Shown: in pieces, positions 17,359 through 25,499 of the stretch
Position numbering within the stretch: the stretch's first letter is position 1
Layout: each line of letters opens with the position of its first letter
Assembly (NCBI RefSeq): GCF_024349785.1
Contig: NZ_AP018822.1
Location: 1 to 64,000 of the forward strand
Direction of reading: 5' to 3'
DNA length: 64,000 bases
Source: Sphingomonas bisphenolicum
Lineage (GTDB): Bacteria; Pseudomonadota; Alphaproteobacteria; Sphingomonadales; Sphingomonadaceae
Made by a program: the position numbers and the translations under genes
The notes under the pieces: model-generated
The model's input: the letters and a program-made list of their open reading frames with translations, nothing else
Told to the model about the DNA's origin: nothing
The model's database searches: none

Positions 17359-18225
17359 ATGACCCGCGTCGGCTACGCCCGCGTCAGCACCATCGACCAG
17401 GATCTCGACATCCAGGTTGCCCGGTTGAAGGCAGCGGGCTGTGAAATCCTCCGCTCCGAAACAGGCTCGGGCGCATCGCGCACTGGACGCACGGAGCTTG
17501 AGACGATCATGCAGTTCCTGCGCGCCGATGACGAACTCGTCGTCCTGCGTCTCGATCGGCTCGGTCGCTCCACACGCGATGTTCTCAATCTGGTTCATGA
17601 ACTCGACCAGAAGGGAGCCTCATTGCGGGTGCTTGAGCCGGAGGTGACGACGGCCGGAAGCATGGGGCGGATGGTGATCACCATTCTGGGCATGGTCGCG
17701 GACATGGAACTGACGTTCATCAAGGACCGGCAGCGCGCCGGGATCGAGGCGGCGCGCGCCGAAGGCGTCTACAAAGGCCGGAAGAAAAACATCGATGACG
17801 ATGAAATCCGACGCCGGATCACCGCCGGCGCGAGCAAGGCCAGCGTCGCGCGCGACCTCAAGATCTCAAGAATGACCGTCTATCGGGCGCTTGACGTCAT
17901 TCCTTCAAGGATCGGGCTGCCGGAAAAGCCGCCTTCTGTCACCATCGCCCTGCATCTGACCATCGAGAACTTCAACAAGCATGGTCGTGGCAGAAAGCCC
18001 GCTCGCGAGCGCATTGAGGCGATGCTGGAGCGGGATTACCAGATGCAAAAGACCGGGAACTGCGATTACACGCTGACCGTCGCCTATGATCAGGGTGCCG
18101 ATGGCGTCAGCCTCGATGATGAGATCGCATCTCTCCAGACAGAGATGTTCAACATCGCAGAGAGCTACAGGTGCTCGATCGAGACCGATGTTTACGAGAT
18201 TGGAGGACAAGAGCGAGCCTGGTAG
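17359..18225 (+). CDS. tnpR: Serine resolvase TnpR
   Basis: A 288-residue serine recombinase. Catalytic Ser10 lies in MTRVGYARVSTIDQ, and the arginine motif is LRLDRLGRSTRDVL. An HTH follows (SKASVARDLKISRMTVYRAL, about 170-190), then an extra C-terminal region of about 90 residues not found in short Tn3 resolvases (185 residues). The frame opens at 17197, but upstream codons fall within the res region, so the ATG at 17359 is preferred. It resolves cointegrates at res. Confidence 0.92.
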   Translation: MTRVGYARVSTIDQDLDIQVARLKAAGCEILRSETGSGASRTGRTELETIMQFLRADDELVVLRLDRLGRSTRDVLNLVHELDQKGASLRVLEPEVTTAGSMGRMVITILGMVADMELTFIKDRQRAGIEAARAEGVYKGRKKNIDDDEIRRRITAGASKASVARDLKISRMTVYRALDVIPSRIGLPEKPPSVTIALHLTIENFNKHGRGRKPARERIEAMLERDYQMQKTGNCDYTLTVAYDQGADGVSLDDEIASLQTEMFNIAESYRCSIETDVYEIGGQERAW

Positions 18226-18250
18226 ATCGCCATGTTCAATCTTTGTTCTT

Positions 18251-18288
18251 CAACATGGCCAAAATCGCAGCTTCGGGCCGACTGGGCC
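18251..18288 (-). repeat. Right terminal inverted repeat of the Tn3-family element
   Basis: Reverse complement of the left repeat with two mismatches. The TTAAT duplication follows at 18289-18293. Confidence 0.95.
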
Positions 18289-18317
18289 TTAATAAGACGG
18301 GTCAAATGCGCTTATGT

Positions 18318-18333
18318 GATAACTGCAATTATC
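18318..18333. promoter_or_regulatory. Candidate operator GATAA-N6-TTATC upstream of the interrupted HTH gene
   Basis: GATAA (18318-18322), CTGCAA, TTATC (18329-18333). A similar GATAA-N7-TTATC core lies before the related HTH gene at 20105. Confidence 0.4.
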
Positions 18334-18417
18334 GCATGTACGCTTTGGGGTAGTACAAGAGACGGAAACCAACTGCTGACTTTGGTTTCCCCAATGGTTG
18401 AGATAGAGTCTGGATTG

Positions 18418-18615
18418 ATGGCCTCCCCCTCCCCTTCCTGTGCCTCCAGCGAGCAGGCAATGCTCCTGCTCGGCCGACTGGATGGACGACTGCAGAACAG
18501 CCCATGGGCTGACATTTGGCTGGCCCGTGCGCGGTTGCAGGGCGCAGCCCAACTCGCCGGTCTCGCCGGCGTGCCCATCGACGTCCGGCATCTGCAGGAC
18601 TGGATCTGCGGACGC
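18418..18615 (+). pseudogene. 5' part of an HTH-family gene split by the TniABQ transposon
   Basis: Sixty-six codons, MASPSPSCASSEQAM through QNSPWADIWLARARLQ to DWICGR, resembling the N-terminus of RHE_PE00001/DUF1612-like plasmid proteins. Reading is broken at 18615 by the transposon. Removing the element and one GACGC copy joins it in frame to 25500 (DWICGR + TSPPRASEGLNDP), giving a 306-residue protein. In the present sequence it runs 16 codons into the transposon end and stops at 18666. Start chosen at the first sensible ATG; the ribosome site is weak. Confidence 0.8.
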
Positions 18616-18621
18616 TGTGAA

Positions 18622-18686
18622 CGGACAAAGAACACTGCATCCGACACCCCACGCCAATTCACCTGACCGACAAAATTCTCTGCACC
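18622..18686 (+). repeat. Left-end transposase-binding repeats of the Tni element
   Basis: Two related copies: CGGACAAAGAACACTGCAT (from 18622) and CGACAAAATTCTCTGCACC (18668-18686), 45 bases apart. They resemble the two right-end copies. Confidence 0.65.
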
Positions 18687-18690
18687 GGCG

Positions 18691-19983
18691 TTATTTCCTG
18701 ACACCCTTCAACATACGCGCCGCCGCGTTGGACGACGGAGCGAGCTTGCGGCCGTAGCGGAGTGCAGTGGCGGTCGAGGTCCATCGCAATGCCTGCGCGA
18801 TCGGTCCCGCATCCTCGCCATTGGCGAACAGATCCTGGGTCAGGCCGACGCGCAACGAATGCGTGCTCAGCGCATCGATCGCATGGTCGAGATCGGCGCC
18901 CATGAGATCGACCAGGCCCTGGTCGGCTGCGGCGAGCGCCGTGCGCTTGATGATCAGCCGCATCGCCGCCGGCGTCAGCGCGCGCTCGCCAATTCCGTAG
19001 GTCACCGTGGCCGCGCGCGCAGGCCGCGCCGCCATGCGTTCCCGATCGACCCGGGCATGATAGGCCAGATCCTCGATCGCGAGCGCCCGGCGCGCTTCGC
19101 GGGGTTTGGTCCGGATCACCGCTACGCGGCGGAACAAGGCGCCCGCGCGGATTGATGCGGCCTCGCGCCAAAGAGCGACACGCCGCATCGTGTCGGGCGA
19201 CAGCCACACCCAGGCCCCTTGCCCTTCCTGGTCGGTTTTCGAGTGGGGCACCTCGAGCAGCCCCGATCCATCCTCTTGCGCTTCCATCAATTCGACGGCG
19301 ACGGCCACCAGCTCCGATACGCGCAAACCCGCATCATAGCCGAGCGACAGGATCGCCGCGTCGCGCAGGCCAGCGACGTCGCGCCCACACGCCTCGAGCA
19401 GCACCGACAGCGTGAACCCCCTGACGGCTTCCCGCCCGATCCCTTCGCCGAGCCGCAACGGGCCGGCCTGGCGCTGCCGGACTCCGGCCCGACGCCGCAG
19501 CCCACGCAGCGCATCGCGGACCACGACGGCACCGACGGGGCATGGAACGTCGAGAAGGTGATGGGCCACCGCCAGCGAGGACAGGCGCCGGGACACGGTC
19601 GCCGGCTTGAGCCGCCGCGCCTCGCAATAGTCAATATAGGCGACAAGCCGCGCTTCGTCGGCGGGCAGGCCGATCCCGCCGCGCTCGGCCGAGAAGCGCG
19701 CGTAGCAATCGAGATCGACCGCGAGCGCCTTGATGCTGGCGGGCGCCCGCGCCTCGATGCTCTTCTGGAAGTTGAGTTCGACCAGGCTGGCGCCTTCGCC
19801 TGTCAGCTCCTGAAGCAACTCGACGAGCTGGACCGCGCGATCTTGCGCGGCGCCCGACCGCCGCTGGGGCAGCGGCGCCTCGCCGGGTGCCAGGATCGTC
19901 ACGATCTCCGCGGAAACCGAGCGCTTGGGCATGGGCAGACGCTCTGTCTGTGCAGCGATCGACAGGACGGATTTGGCGCGCAT
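18691..19983 (-). CDS. Tyrosine recombinase carried by the Tni element
   Basis: A 430-residue integrase-family recombinase. Catalytic residues: Arg in AGLRVSELV, His375 and Arg378 (THSLRVGL), Trp401, and Tyr410. It is a paralogue of the 403-residue recombinase at 11673-12884. It lies just inside the left end and is divergent from the HTH gene at 20105, with a perfect 12-bp dyad (20017-20047) between them. A tyrosine recombinase is unusual in a tniABQ element, where resolution is usually by a serine resolvase (TniR); it may serve cointegrate resolution here. That role is inference. The start is the first ATG; no clear ribosome site is seen. Confidence 0.9.
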   Translation of the reverse strand: MRAKSVLSIAAQTERLPMPKRSVSAEIVTILAPGEAPLPQRRSGAAQDRAVQLVELLQELTGEGASLVELNFQKSIEARAPASIKALAVDLDCYARFSAERGGIGLPADEARLVAYIDYCEARRLKPATVSRRLSSLAVAHHLLDVPCPVGAVVVRDALRGLRRRAGVRQRQAGPLRLGEGIGREAVRGFTLSVLLEACGRDVAGLRDAAILSLGYDAGLRVSELVAVAVELMEAQEDGSGLLEVPHSKTDQEGQGAWVWLSPDTMRRVALWREAASIRAGALFRRVAVIRTKPREARRALAIEDLAYHARVDRERMAARPARAATVTYGIGERALTPAAMRLIIKRTALAAADQGLVDLMGADLDHAIDALSTHSLRVGLTQDLFANGEDAGPIAQALRWTSTATALRYGRKLAPSSNAAARMLKGVRK

Positions 19984-20016
19984 ACCGGGGGACTATAACC
20001 CCGATTTCGCCGAAGT

Positions 20017-20047
20017 CACTATCGATAACACTCTATTATCGATAGTG
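20017..20047. promoter_or_regulatory. Perfect 12-bp inverted repeat between divergent recombinase and HTH genes
   Basis: CACTATCGATAA (20017-20028), 7-base centre, TTATCGATAGTG (20036-20047). A candidate operator for the HTH protein or a recombinase core site. It contains GATAA-N7-TTATC, close to the motif at 18318. Confidence 0.6.
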
Positions 20048-20104
20048 CAAAAAAGGGCGTGCTAGGGATGGTGCAGTTAAGGCAGTTTAGGTTACCCTTG
20101 CGAC

Positions 20105-21310
20105 ATGCCCGATTTTTGCGATCCATCGACCCGATTCCATCCGCTCCGATCGGACGAAGATGCGCCGATCGAAGACCTGATGACGGCAAGGGTGCGCGCG
20201 GCGCTCACCTGGGGCCAGCTGCAAGGCCGTTTAGCGCATGTGCCCGCGCAAGTTGCGCATCAATTCTGCGCCGCGCTCGCCCGCCTGCTCCTCGTCGAAG
20301 CGCTCACGGGTAGCGGCTTTTCCGGCGCGAACAGCTGGTTTTCCGCATGGTTTTCCGGCCTCCAGCCCGTGCCCGACGCCACCGCCCATGTCGCAGCCCC
20401 GCCCTCGCTGGTCGCCGACACGCTGCTCGCCGAGCTCTCGCTGTCGGCCTGGGCGCCGCTCGCCGACACGGCCATCCAAATCCGCGCCGCAGCGCATTTC
20501 CATCGCGGCGAGGGCGCCCCGCAAGGCGAGCGCGGCGATGCCCCCGCGTTCGCCGTAGCGGAAGCGGCGCGGCTCGCCGAGCCGCCCGCCGACGATCGCG
20601 CGGACGACTGGCCCCTCGCCGCGCTCGATCGCCTGCATCGGGCCGCGGCCGCCTCGCCGCATTTCGCGCCCACCGAGCGCAGCTACCAGCTGCTCCCCCT
20701 GCCCGCCGGGCCGGTCTCCTTCGAGCAGACGCGGACGGCCACGCCGCTGTGGGCGCTCGATCTCCTCGCCGGCGCCCTGATCGCGCGGAGCGCGCCAGCG
20801 ACCAGGCCGCTGCCCCTGCCCGGAGCCGTGCGCGCCGAGGCGCTCAGACCCGAGCTCTGGTCCCGCGAGCGCGCCATTATCACGGCCGAGGCCGCCGGCG
20901 AAGCTGCGCAGCGGCTGAGCGACCAGCTCGATGCAGCCCATGCGAGCGTGCGCGAAGTGCATGAGGCGATGACCGTCCTGCGTTCGACCTCGCGCGCGCC
21001 GCTGCTCTACCGGCTGCTCGCGGGCTTCGGACCGCTGCGCCCGCTCCAGATCGAGAAGGCCCTTGGCGTTTCGAAAAACGGCGTGCGCGATCTCGTCGCC
21101 GCCCTCGTCAAAGCGGGCCTCGCCGAGCGGGCGGCGTACGAACATCACACGATCATCCGCGCCCTGCCCCGCGCGCGCCGTGCCACGCTGGCGGCCGAGG
21201 GTGAAAGCAGATCCGTTGAAACCAGCTCCGGCGCGACGTTCGCCGCGTTCGACGCGGCCATGGCCGATGTCGAGCGCGTGCTCGCCCGTATGGAGACGGC
21301 GCGCGAATGA
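20105..21310 (+). CDS. HTH protein of the RHE_PE00001/DUF1612-like plasmid family
   Basis: A 401-residue Ala-rich protein. The C-terminal part (about 295-340) has a winged-helix pattern: RAPLLYRLLAGFGPLRPLQIEKALGVS split at GPLRP, followed by KNGVRDLVAALVKAGLAERA. The same block is found in the interrupted gene (RAPLLARLALAYPGLRPSAV... to KLVAKLG), so the two are related. The N-terminal and central regions have no clear motif. It is divergent from the tyrosine recombinase across a perfect dyad, which suggests local regulation of the recombinase or of transposition. The family's function is not established as far as I know. Confidence 0.6.
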   Translation: MPDFCDPSTRFHPLRSDEDAPIEDLMTARVRAALTWGQLQGRLAHVPAQVAHQFCAALARLLLVEALTGSGFSGANSWFSAWFSGLQPVPDATAHVAAPPSLVADTLLAELSLSAWAPLADTAIQIRAAAHFHRGEGAPQGERGDAPAFAVAEAARLAEPPADDRADDWPLAALDRLHRAAAASPHFAPTERSYQLLPLPAGPVSFEQTRTATPLWALDLLAGALIARSAPATRPLPLPGAVRAEALRPELWSRERAIITAEAAGEAAQRLSDQLDAAHASVREVHEAMTVLRSTSRAPLLYRLLAGFGPLRPLQIEKALGVSKNGVRDLVAALVKAGLAERAAYEHHTIIRALPRARRATLAAEGESRSVETSSGATFAAFDAAMADVERVLARMETARE

Positions 21311-21564
21311 CCCCGGCAACACGGCAAGATAGGAAACCCCGGCAGAAACTTCAAATCGACGCGCCCGATACGGGACTCGCGCCGCCGTTTCAGGCCATGA
21401 CCTGTCTTTGAACGATCAAAGGAAAGTTCGCGCAAAAGCCCCTGGGAGCGCAAAAAGGCGGTCTCGGATAGGAGGGGGCGCCCAGAGGCCGCCACCACGC
21501 CCTACGGGCCTCCTGAGGGCAAATTCGCGCGAAATGCCCAATGGGCGACCGTCGCCGTCCGGCT

Positions 21565-22827
21565 TTACCATCCGCGCCCATGACCCGGCAGATCGAGCAG
21601 GATGCGAAACCTGGGAGCGGCGAAGCAGGCGGCGAGCCGCGCCCGCCACAGATCGCCATTCGCGCTGCAAGCCGGCTCGGCGCAGCCGGCGGACATCGCC
21701 GCGCCCACCATCCCCGATGCTTGCAGGTAAAACAGCGCCTCCTGGAAACCACGGCGCTGCGCTGACATCGCCGCGCTCTCCGTCGCGGCGGCGTCTCGTA
21801 CCGCGCGCGCCAGCGCCGCGCGGCGAGCCTTCAGCCCCTGCATCAAATGGGCACGGGGATAATTGCGCTTGGCCTGCTCGAGCTGCTCGCAGACCATGGT
21901 GAGCCGGCGACGCTCGCGGTCGAGCTGCCGCAGGCCGACCCTGGCGATCGCCTCCGCCAGATCCGATAATTGGGGTCCGACGCCGGAAGCCGCCTTTCGC
22001 GGCAGGCGTGCCGGCTGCGCATCGAAGCGGAAGATTTGCTCCCATCGCCCGGCTTTCAGCCCGTCACTGCTGTGGAGCGCCGCCAGCAGCAGATGACGCA
22101 CCGGAGCGTAGTGGAAGCGGTTGCCGACCAGCGCCGCCCGGTACCGCTCCCAACCTACCCGGTCACCGGGGCGGGCGCCGCGGATTTGCTCCCGCGCAAT
22201 CATCCCGTTCCACAGCACTCGGGTTTTGACGAAGGCAAACCGCGCCATTTGCGCGCGCGTGCGCGCGACCCGGGCCGCGAGCGCCCGCTCGGCGGCCTGC
22301 GTCCGCCCCAGGGCCCTGATCCCCGCAAGATCGGTCAGCAACAGCGCATGACGGTCGCAGAAGGTCGTCACGCGCAAGATCCAGCTCCGCTCGATCCGCC
22401 ACGGCGCGCCGGACACCAGCCAGTCAAGCCAGCACTGGGCGCAGCCGATTGACCGCAGCGTCAGCGGCAACAGATCGCCGCGCCCACAGCCGACGAACGT
22501 CCTAGAAATCGCCTTCGCGGGCACCATCGTCGCCCACGCGAGCCGTTCTACCATCACCTGGCGGCGGTCCGGCACGCCAGCGACCGCCGGCGCCGGCGCG
22601 GCCAACCAAGCCGATGCGCGCGACGTGGCCGGTACGCGCGACGTGGCCGGTACGGGCGACACGGCCAGGTCGCGATCGGCGAGCGCCGCGTCGATGCCGA
22701 GATGGCGAAACAGCGCTTTGGGCGTGGTCTCATGACGCGCGGCCAGGCGGCGCAGCCAGGATTCGAAACATTCCTCGGGCAGCGGCCTCACCCGAAACGC
22801 CAGCGGCTCGATCTCCCGCCCGCTCAT
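21565..22827 (-). CDS. tniQ: TniQ-family transposition protein
   Basis: A 420-residue protein. The N-terminus has the TniQ pattern (PLPEECFESWLRRLAARH). A zinc-binding pair lies in GCAQCWLDWL and FCDRH (about 130-155). A basic helical region of about 300-350 follows. The start overlaps the tniB stop (ATGA at 22827-22824). A short tandem triplicate runs at about residues 55-70 (VPATSR repeats). In Tn5053/Tn7 relatives TniQ/TnsD-type proteins guide target choice. This is the last gene of the tniA-tniB-tniQ operon; the 254 bases beyond it, up to the HTH gene, show nothing clear. Confidence 0.85.
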   Translation of the reverse strand: MSGREIEPLAFRVRPLPEECFESWLRRLAARHETTPKALFRHLGIDAALADRDLAVSPVPATSRVPATSRASAWLAAPAPAVAGVPDRRQVMVERLAWATMVPAKAISRTFVGCGRGDLLPLTLRSIGCAQCWLDWLVSGAPWRIERSWILRVTTFCDRHALLLTDLAGIRALGRTQAAERALAARVARTRAQMARFAFVKTRVLWNGMIAREQIRGARPGDRVGWERYRAALVGNRFHYAPVRHLLLAALHSSDGLKAGRWEQIFRFDAQPARLPRKAASGVGPQLSDLAEAIARVGLRQLDRERRRLTMVCEQLEQAKRNYPRAHLMQGLKARRAALARAVRDAAATESAAMSAQRRGFQEALFYLQASGMVGAAMSAGCAEPACSANGDLWRARLAACFAAPRFRILLDLPGHGRGW

Positions 22828-23660
22828 TCCGGGCTATAAGGCGTAAACAATTGCAGCGCCTCGGTGATATCGTCCTGGGTCACGAACCGGCGGTCATGCC
22901 GCCGCGCGACCTTTCCCGACCAGTGCAGGATGCGCTTGAAGTTCCCGGTGACCCCGCCGCTGGTCCGCCAGATGCGCTCGGCGAACGCGGGTTCGGCGAG
23001 ATGGTCGGGCTCCTCCATCCCCATGCCGCGGGCCAGCGCGCGGATCAGGCGCTGCGCGGGCTCGCCCGGCTCCCATAACGGCAATTTGAGGATGATTGAG
23101 CGGTACGCCAGCTCGACATCGTCGGCGAAGATCTGCCGGGCGACATCGAGGCCCGCCACGACCAGCGGCACATTGCCCGCGCTCATCAGGAAGCGGAACG
23201 CATCGAGCGTATCGCGCCGCGCAACGCCGCTCGCGGTCAGGATCACATGGACATTGTCGATCGCGACCAGCCGCGTGCCCTGTTCGGCCAGCAGGTCGAC
23301 GACCTTCAAATCGGCGGTTTTGTGCGTGTTCGTGCGGATCGGCCAGCCCTGTTTCCAGAGCAGGGCGAGGTTGATCTTGAGCGAGGTCGGACTCGAGGGA
23401 ATGACCGTGCGCAGCACGGGCTGATAGCGCGCCTCGCCCCAATCGGCGGGCTCGGGAAAGGCTTCGGCAAGGCGGCGCTGCGCTTCGCGCAGGATCGAGG
23501 TTTTGCCCATGCCGGACTGTCCGGTGAGCACGATGCAGGTCGGGCGTTCCTCGGGATCGTCATGCGCGACATCGACGATCGTCTCGACCGCGTTCCGCGC
23601 TTCTTCGAAATCGATCCAGAAGGAGGGCGCCAGCGATGGCGCGGTCGCAGCGGCGCTCAT
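22824..23660 (-). CDS. tniB: TniB-family AAA+ transposition ATPase
   Basis: A 278-residue AAA+ protein. Walker A is GQSGMGKTS at 47-55, Walker B is RLVAIDNVHVI near 130-140, with a sensor region in VPLVVAGLDVARQIF. It is similar in size and motif order to TniB/TnsC, which binds target DNA and licenses the TniA transposase. It overlaps both neighbours by four bases (ATGA). Confidence 0.92.
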   Translation of the reverse strand: MSAAATAPSLAPSFWIDFEEARNAVETIVDVAHDDPEERPTCIVLTGQSGMGKTSILREAQRRLAEAFPEPADWGEARYQPVLRTVIPSSPTSLKINLALLWKQGWPIRTNTHKTADLKVVDLLAEQGTRLVAIDNVHVILTASGVARRDTLDAFRFLMSAGNVPLVVAGLDVARQIFADDVELAYRSIILKLPLWEPGEPAQRLIRALARGMGMEEPDHLAEPAFAERIWRTSGGVTGNFKRILHWSGKVARRHDRRFVTQDDITEALQLFTPYSPE

Positions 23661-25330
23661 GTCCGCTCCTGCAACCAGTCGTCTTCGCTGAGCTCGGCGA
23701 CCGGTTTCCAGTCAATGGGCGGCTTTTCCGGCGCTTCGCCATACCGGAGGTCCGCGAGCGTCGTCCCCTCGCCTTCGCGGCGCTTTGCCTGGCGCCGCGC
23801 CGCCTTCGTGCGAACGCGGGCGCGGTGGATTTCCTGATTGGCGGCGGCCACCGCCCGCGCCGTCGCCGCGCGACCGCCATCGGCCTGGTAGGCCCGGCCT
23901 AGCGCCCGCACTCCTGCCCTGGCGGCCTCCCAATCCGCCTCCCAGACGTCGGGATAGTCGCCGACAACCGGCAATTCGACATAGCGGCCGTCGAGGTCGG
24001 CGTAGATATGCTGGATCGTCCGCTCATCCCAGCTGATCTCGACCCTTTGGCCGATCCTGGCGGCAAGCATCGGGTGCCAGTAATGGCGATATCTGATCTG
24101 GATACCCTTGGCATGGACCGTGAGCGACTTCGACGGCAGAAACTGGCGGAACAGTTCGCCCGCATCGACCGACACGGGCAGCAGCGGGCTGTGCTTCGCC
24201 GCCTCGCGCTCCCACATCTGGGCCGGACACAGGCCGCCCAGCGCGCTATGCGGCGCGTGATGATAGATCGCGATCTGGCACAGCAGCCAGCGCTCGAATT
24301 CCACAAGCGTCATCGCCGCGTCCGCCTCGGCATCATAGCCGTCGCGCGCCGCCACGTTCGATCCGGTCGCACCGGGCAAAAGCCGCAGTTTTCCAATCAT
24401 CGTGCCGATCAGCCGCTCGATATGCCCGCCAAGATGGGCCGGCCCGGGCCTCCGCACATCGGGGCCAATCCCATTGCGGACGCAGGCGCGCCGGAAGGCT
24501 TCGGAGCGATGCGGTTTGGCCTGATCGGCATGCAAGCGCCGGAACAAACCGTGCATCGGATAGCTGACATCGACGCCCAGGTGGGCGAGGGCCGGCTCTT
24601 TGGGCAACACAGCGCTCGCAACCGCCCGTCCGCACCGGAATATCGAGGGGTCGCCGAAGCTGACATAGTAACCAAGAATGGACCGGGTCCAGATTTCGAT
24701 GAGGAAGGTGATCCACGGTCTTCCGAGCTGTTCGCGCCGCAGACTATCGACCAGGATGACATCGCCCTTGGTGTGATCCATCTGAACCAGGTCGAGAAAT
24801 CCCTCGCTTGCATATTCGCCGGGGTGCGGTTCATGGGCGCTCCGCGTCTTCGATCCCATCGTCGCTTTCGCCCAAACACGGCTCGGAATCTCAGCCAGAA
24901 GCCGCTCGATCGTCTTCTCGCTTGGGATCAGATCGGCGGGAAAGCGATGATCTCCGTTGTCCGCGTGCAACAGGCCCCAAATCTGCCGCGCCGCTTCCGC
25001 ACGCGATGGCGGCACCATCTTGAGCGCAATTTCGTCGATCAACGTCTCGATGGCGGCCCTCACCTCGGGATCGATCCTGTGCGATCCAACAGCGGGTCCA
25101 CGCGGTTTTGGAGCCAGCGTTTCCGCGACCGGATGCACCCGGAAGCGCGCGGCCAGTGTCCGTATCTGCCGCTCTTTAAGGCCGGTTGCCTCGGAAATCG
25201 CCTGAACCTGAGCCGCTGTCACCGGGCCGGAAAGCGATATATGTCGCCGGAAATGGGGGTAGAGAGCCAATCCCGCCTCAAGCGATTTGAGGCTCCGCCG
25301 GGGCGCTGGAGACGGCTTGCGCTCAATCAC
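23657..25330 (-). CDS. tniA: TniA-family DDE transposase
   Basis: A 557-residue Mu/TnsB-type transposase. An N-terminal HTH is near 40-65 (ATGLKERQIRTLAARF). The integrase core has Asp185 (VQMDHTKGD), Asp269 (LHADQAKPH) and Glu305 (GGHIERLIG), a DD35E spacing. A Mu-type C-terminal beta domain follows, then a basic tail (RRQAKRREGEG). The GTG start lies behind GGGGAG. The first gene of the operon sits just inside the right end repeats, as in Tn5053/Tn402. All catalytic residues are present, so it is probably active. Confidence 0.94.
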   Translation of the reverse strand: MIERKPSPAPRRSLKSLEAGLALYPHFRRHISLSGPVTAAQVQAISEATGLKERQIRTLAARFRVHPVAETLAPKPRGPAVGSHRIDPEVRAAIETLIDEIALKMVPPSRAEAARQIWGLLHADNGDHRFPADLIPSEKTIERLLAEIPSRVWAKATMGSKTRSAHEPHPGEYASEGFLDLVQMDHTKGDVILVDSLRREQLGRPWITFLIEIWTRSILGYYVSFGDPSIFRCGRAVASAVLPKEPALAHLGVDVSYPMHGLFRRLHADQAKPHRSEAFRRACVRNGIGPDVRRPGPAHLGGHIERLIGTMIGKLRLLPGATGSNVAARDGYDAEADAAMTLVEFERWLLCQIAIYHHAPHSALGGLCPAQMWEREAAKHSPLLPVSVDAGELFRQFLPSKSLTVHAKGIQIRYRHYWHPMLAARIGQRVEISWDERTIQHIYADLDGRYVELPVVGDYPDVWEADWEAARAGVRALGRAYQADGGRAATARAVAAANQEIHRARVRTKAARRQAKRREGEGTTLADLRYGEAPEKPPIDWKPVAELSEDDWLQERT

Positions 25331-25363
25331 GGAACGGGCTCCCCAATGATTTTTGCTGTCCGC

Positions 25364-25487
25364 GAAATGTAGCTTATTTTGTCGAACACCGCGACGTGTA
25401 TATTGCCCTAGACAGAATTACTCGCAGAGCATCCGATGTAATATATTGATATTACATGATATTATTGAAATGTAGCCTATTTTGTCG
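25364..25487 (-). repeat. Right-end transposase-binding repeats of the Tni element
   Basis: Two 21-bp copies (25364-25384 and 25467-25487) differing at one base, core on the minus strand CGACAAAATARGCTACATTT. A 9-bp dyad ATGTAATAT-ATTG-ATATTACAT (25436-25457) lies between them and may be a tniA operator. Confidence 0.8.
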
Positions 25488-25499
25488 GCTGACAGACGC

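Larger units (their letters stand above)
14185..18288 (+). mobile_element. Complete Tn3-family transposon, 4,104 bp
   Basis: Terminal inverted repeats of 38 bp (14185-14222 and 18251-18288, 36 of 38 identical, the outer 30 perfect) bound tnpA and tnpR with no passenger gene. The 5-bp target TTAAT is duplicated at 14180-14184 and 18289-18293, showing recent, intact insertion. A res region lies between tnpA and tnpR. Confidence 0.95.
18616..25494. mobile_element. TniABQ (Tn5053/Tn7-like) transposon carrying a tyrosine recombinase and an HTH gene, 6,879 bp
   Basis: Ends are imperfect inverted repeats: TGTGAACGGACAAAG at 18616 and, on the minus strand, TGTCAGCCGACAAAAT at 25494. They are flanked by the 5-bp duplication GACGC (18611-18615 and 25495-25499). 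Each end holds a second copy of the GACAAA-type repeat. Contents: tyrosine recombinase, HTH protein, then tniQ, tniB and tniA overlapping by ATGA. Precise removal restores an open reading frame, which confirms the borders. Confidence 0.9.

Noticed and set aside
24008..25372. A 454-codon plus-strand frame over tniA.
   Set aside because: It is antisense to a transposase with a full DD35E triad; the translation has no recognisable features.
18658..25490. Alternative transposon borders at CCGACAAAAT with a CTGA duplication.
   Set aside because: These are the inner repeat on the left against the outer repeat on the right. The joined frame would stop, while the GACGC borders give a 5-bp duplication and restore an open frame.
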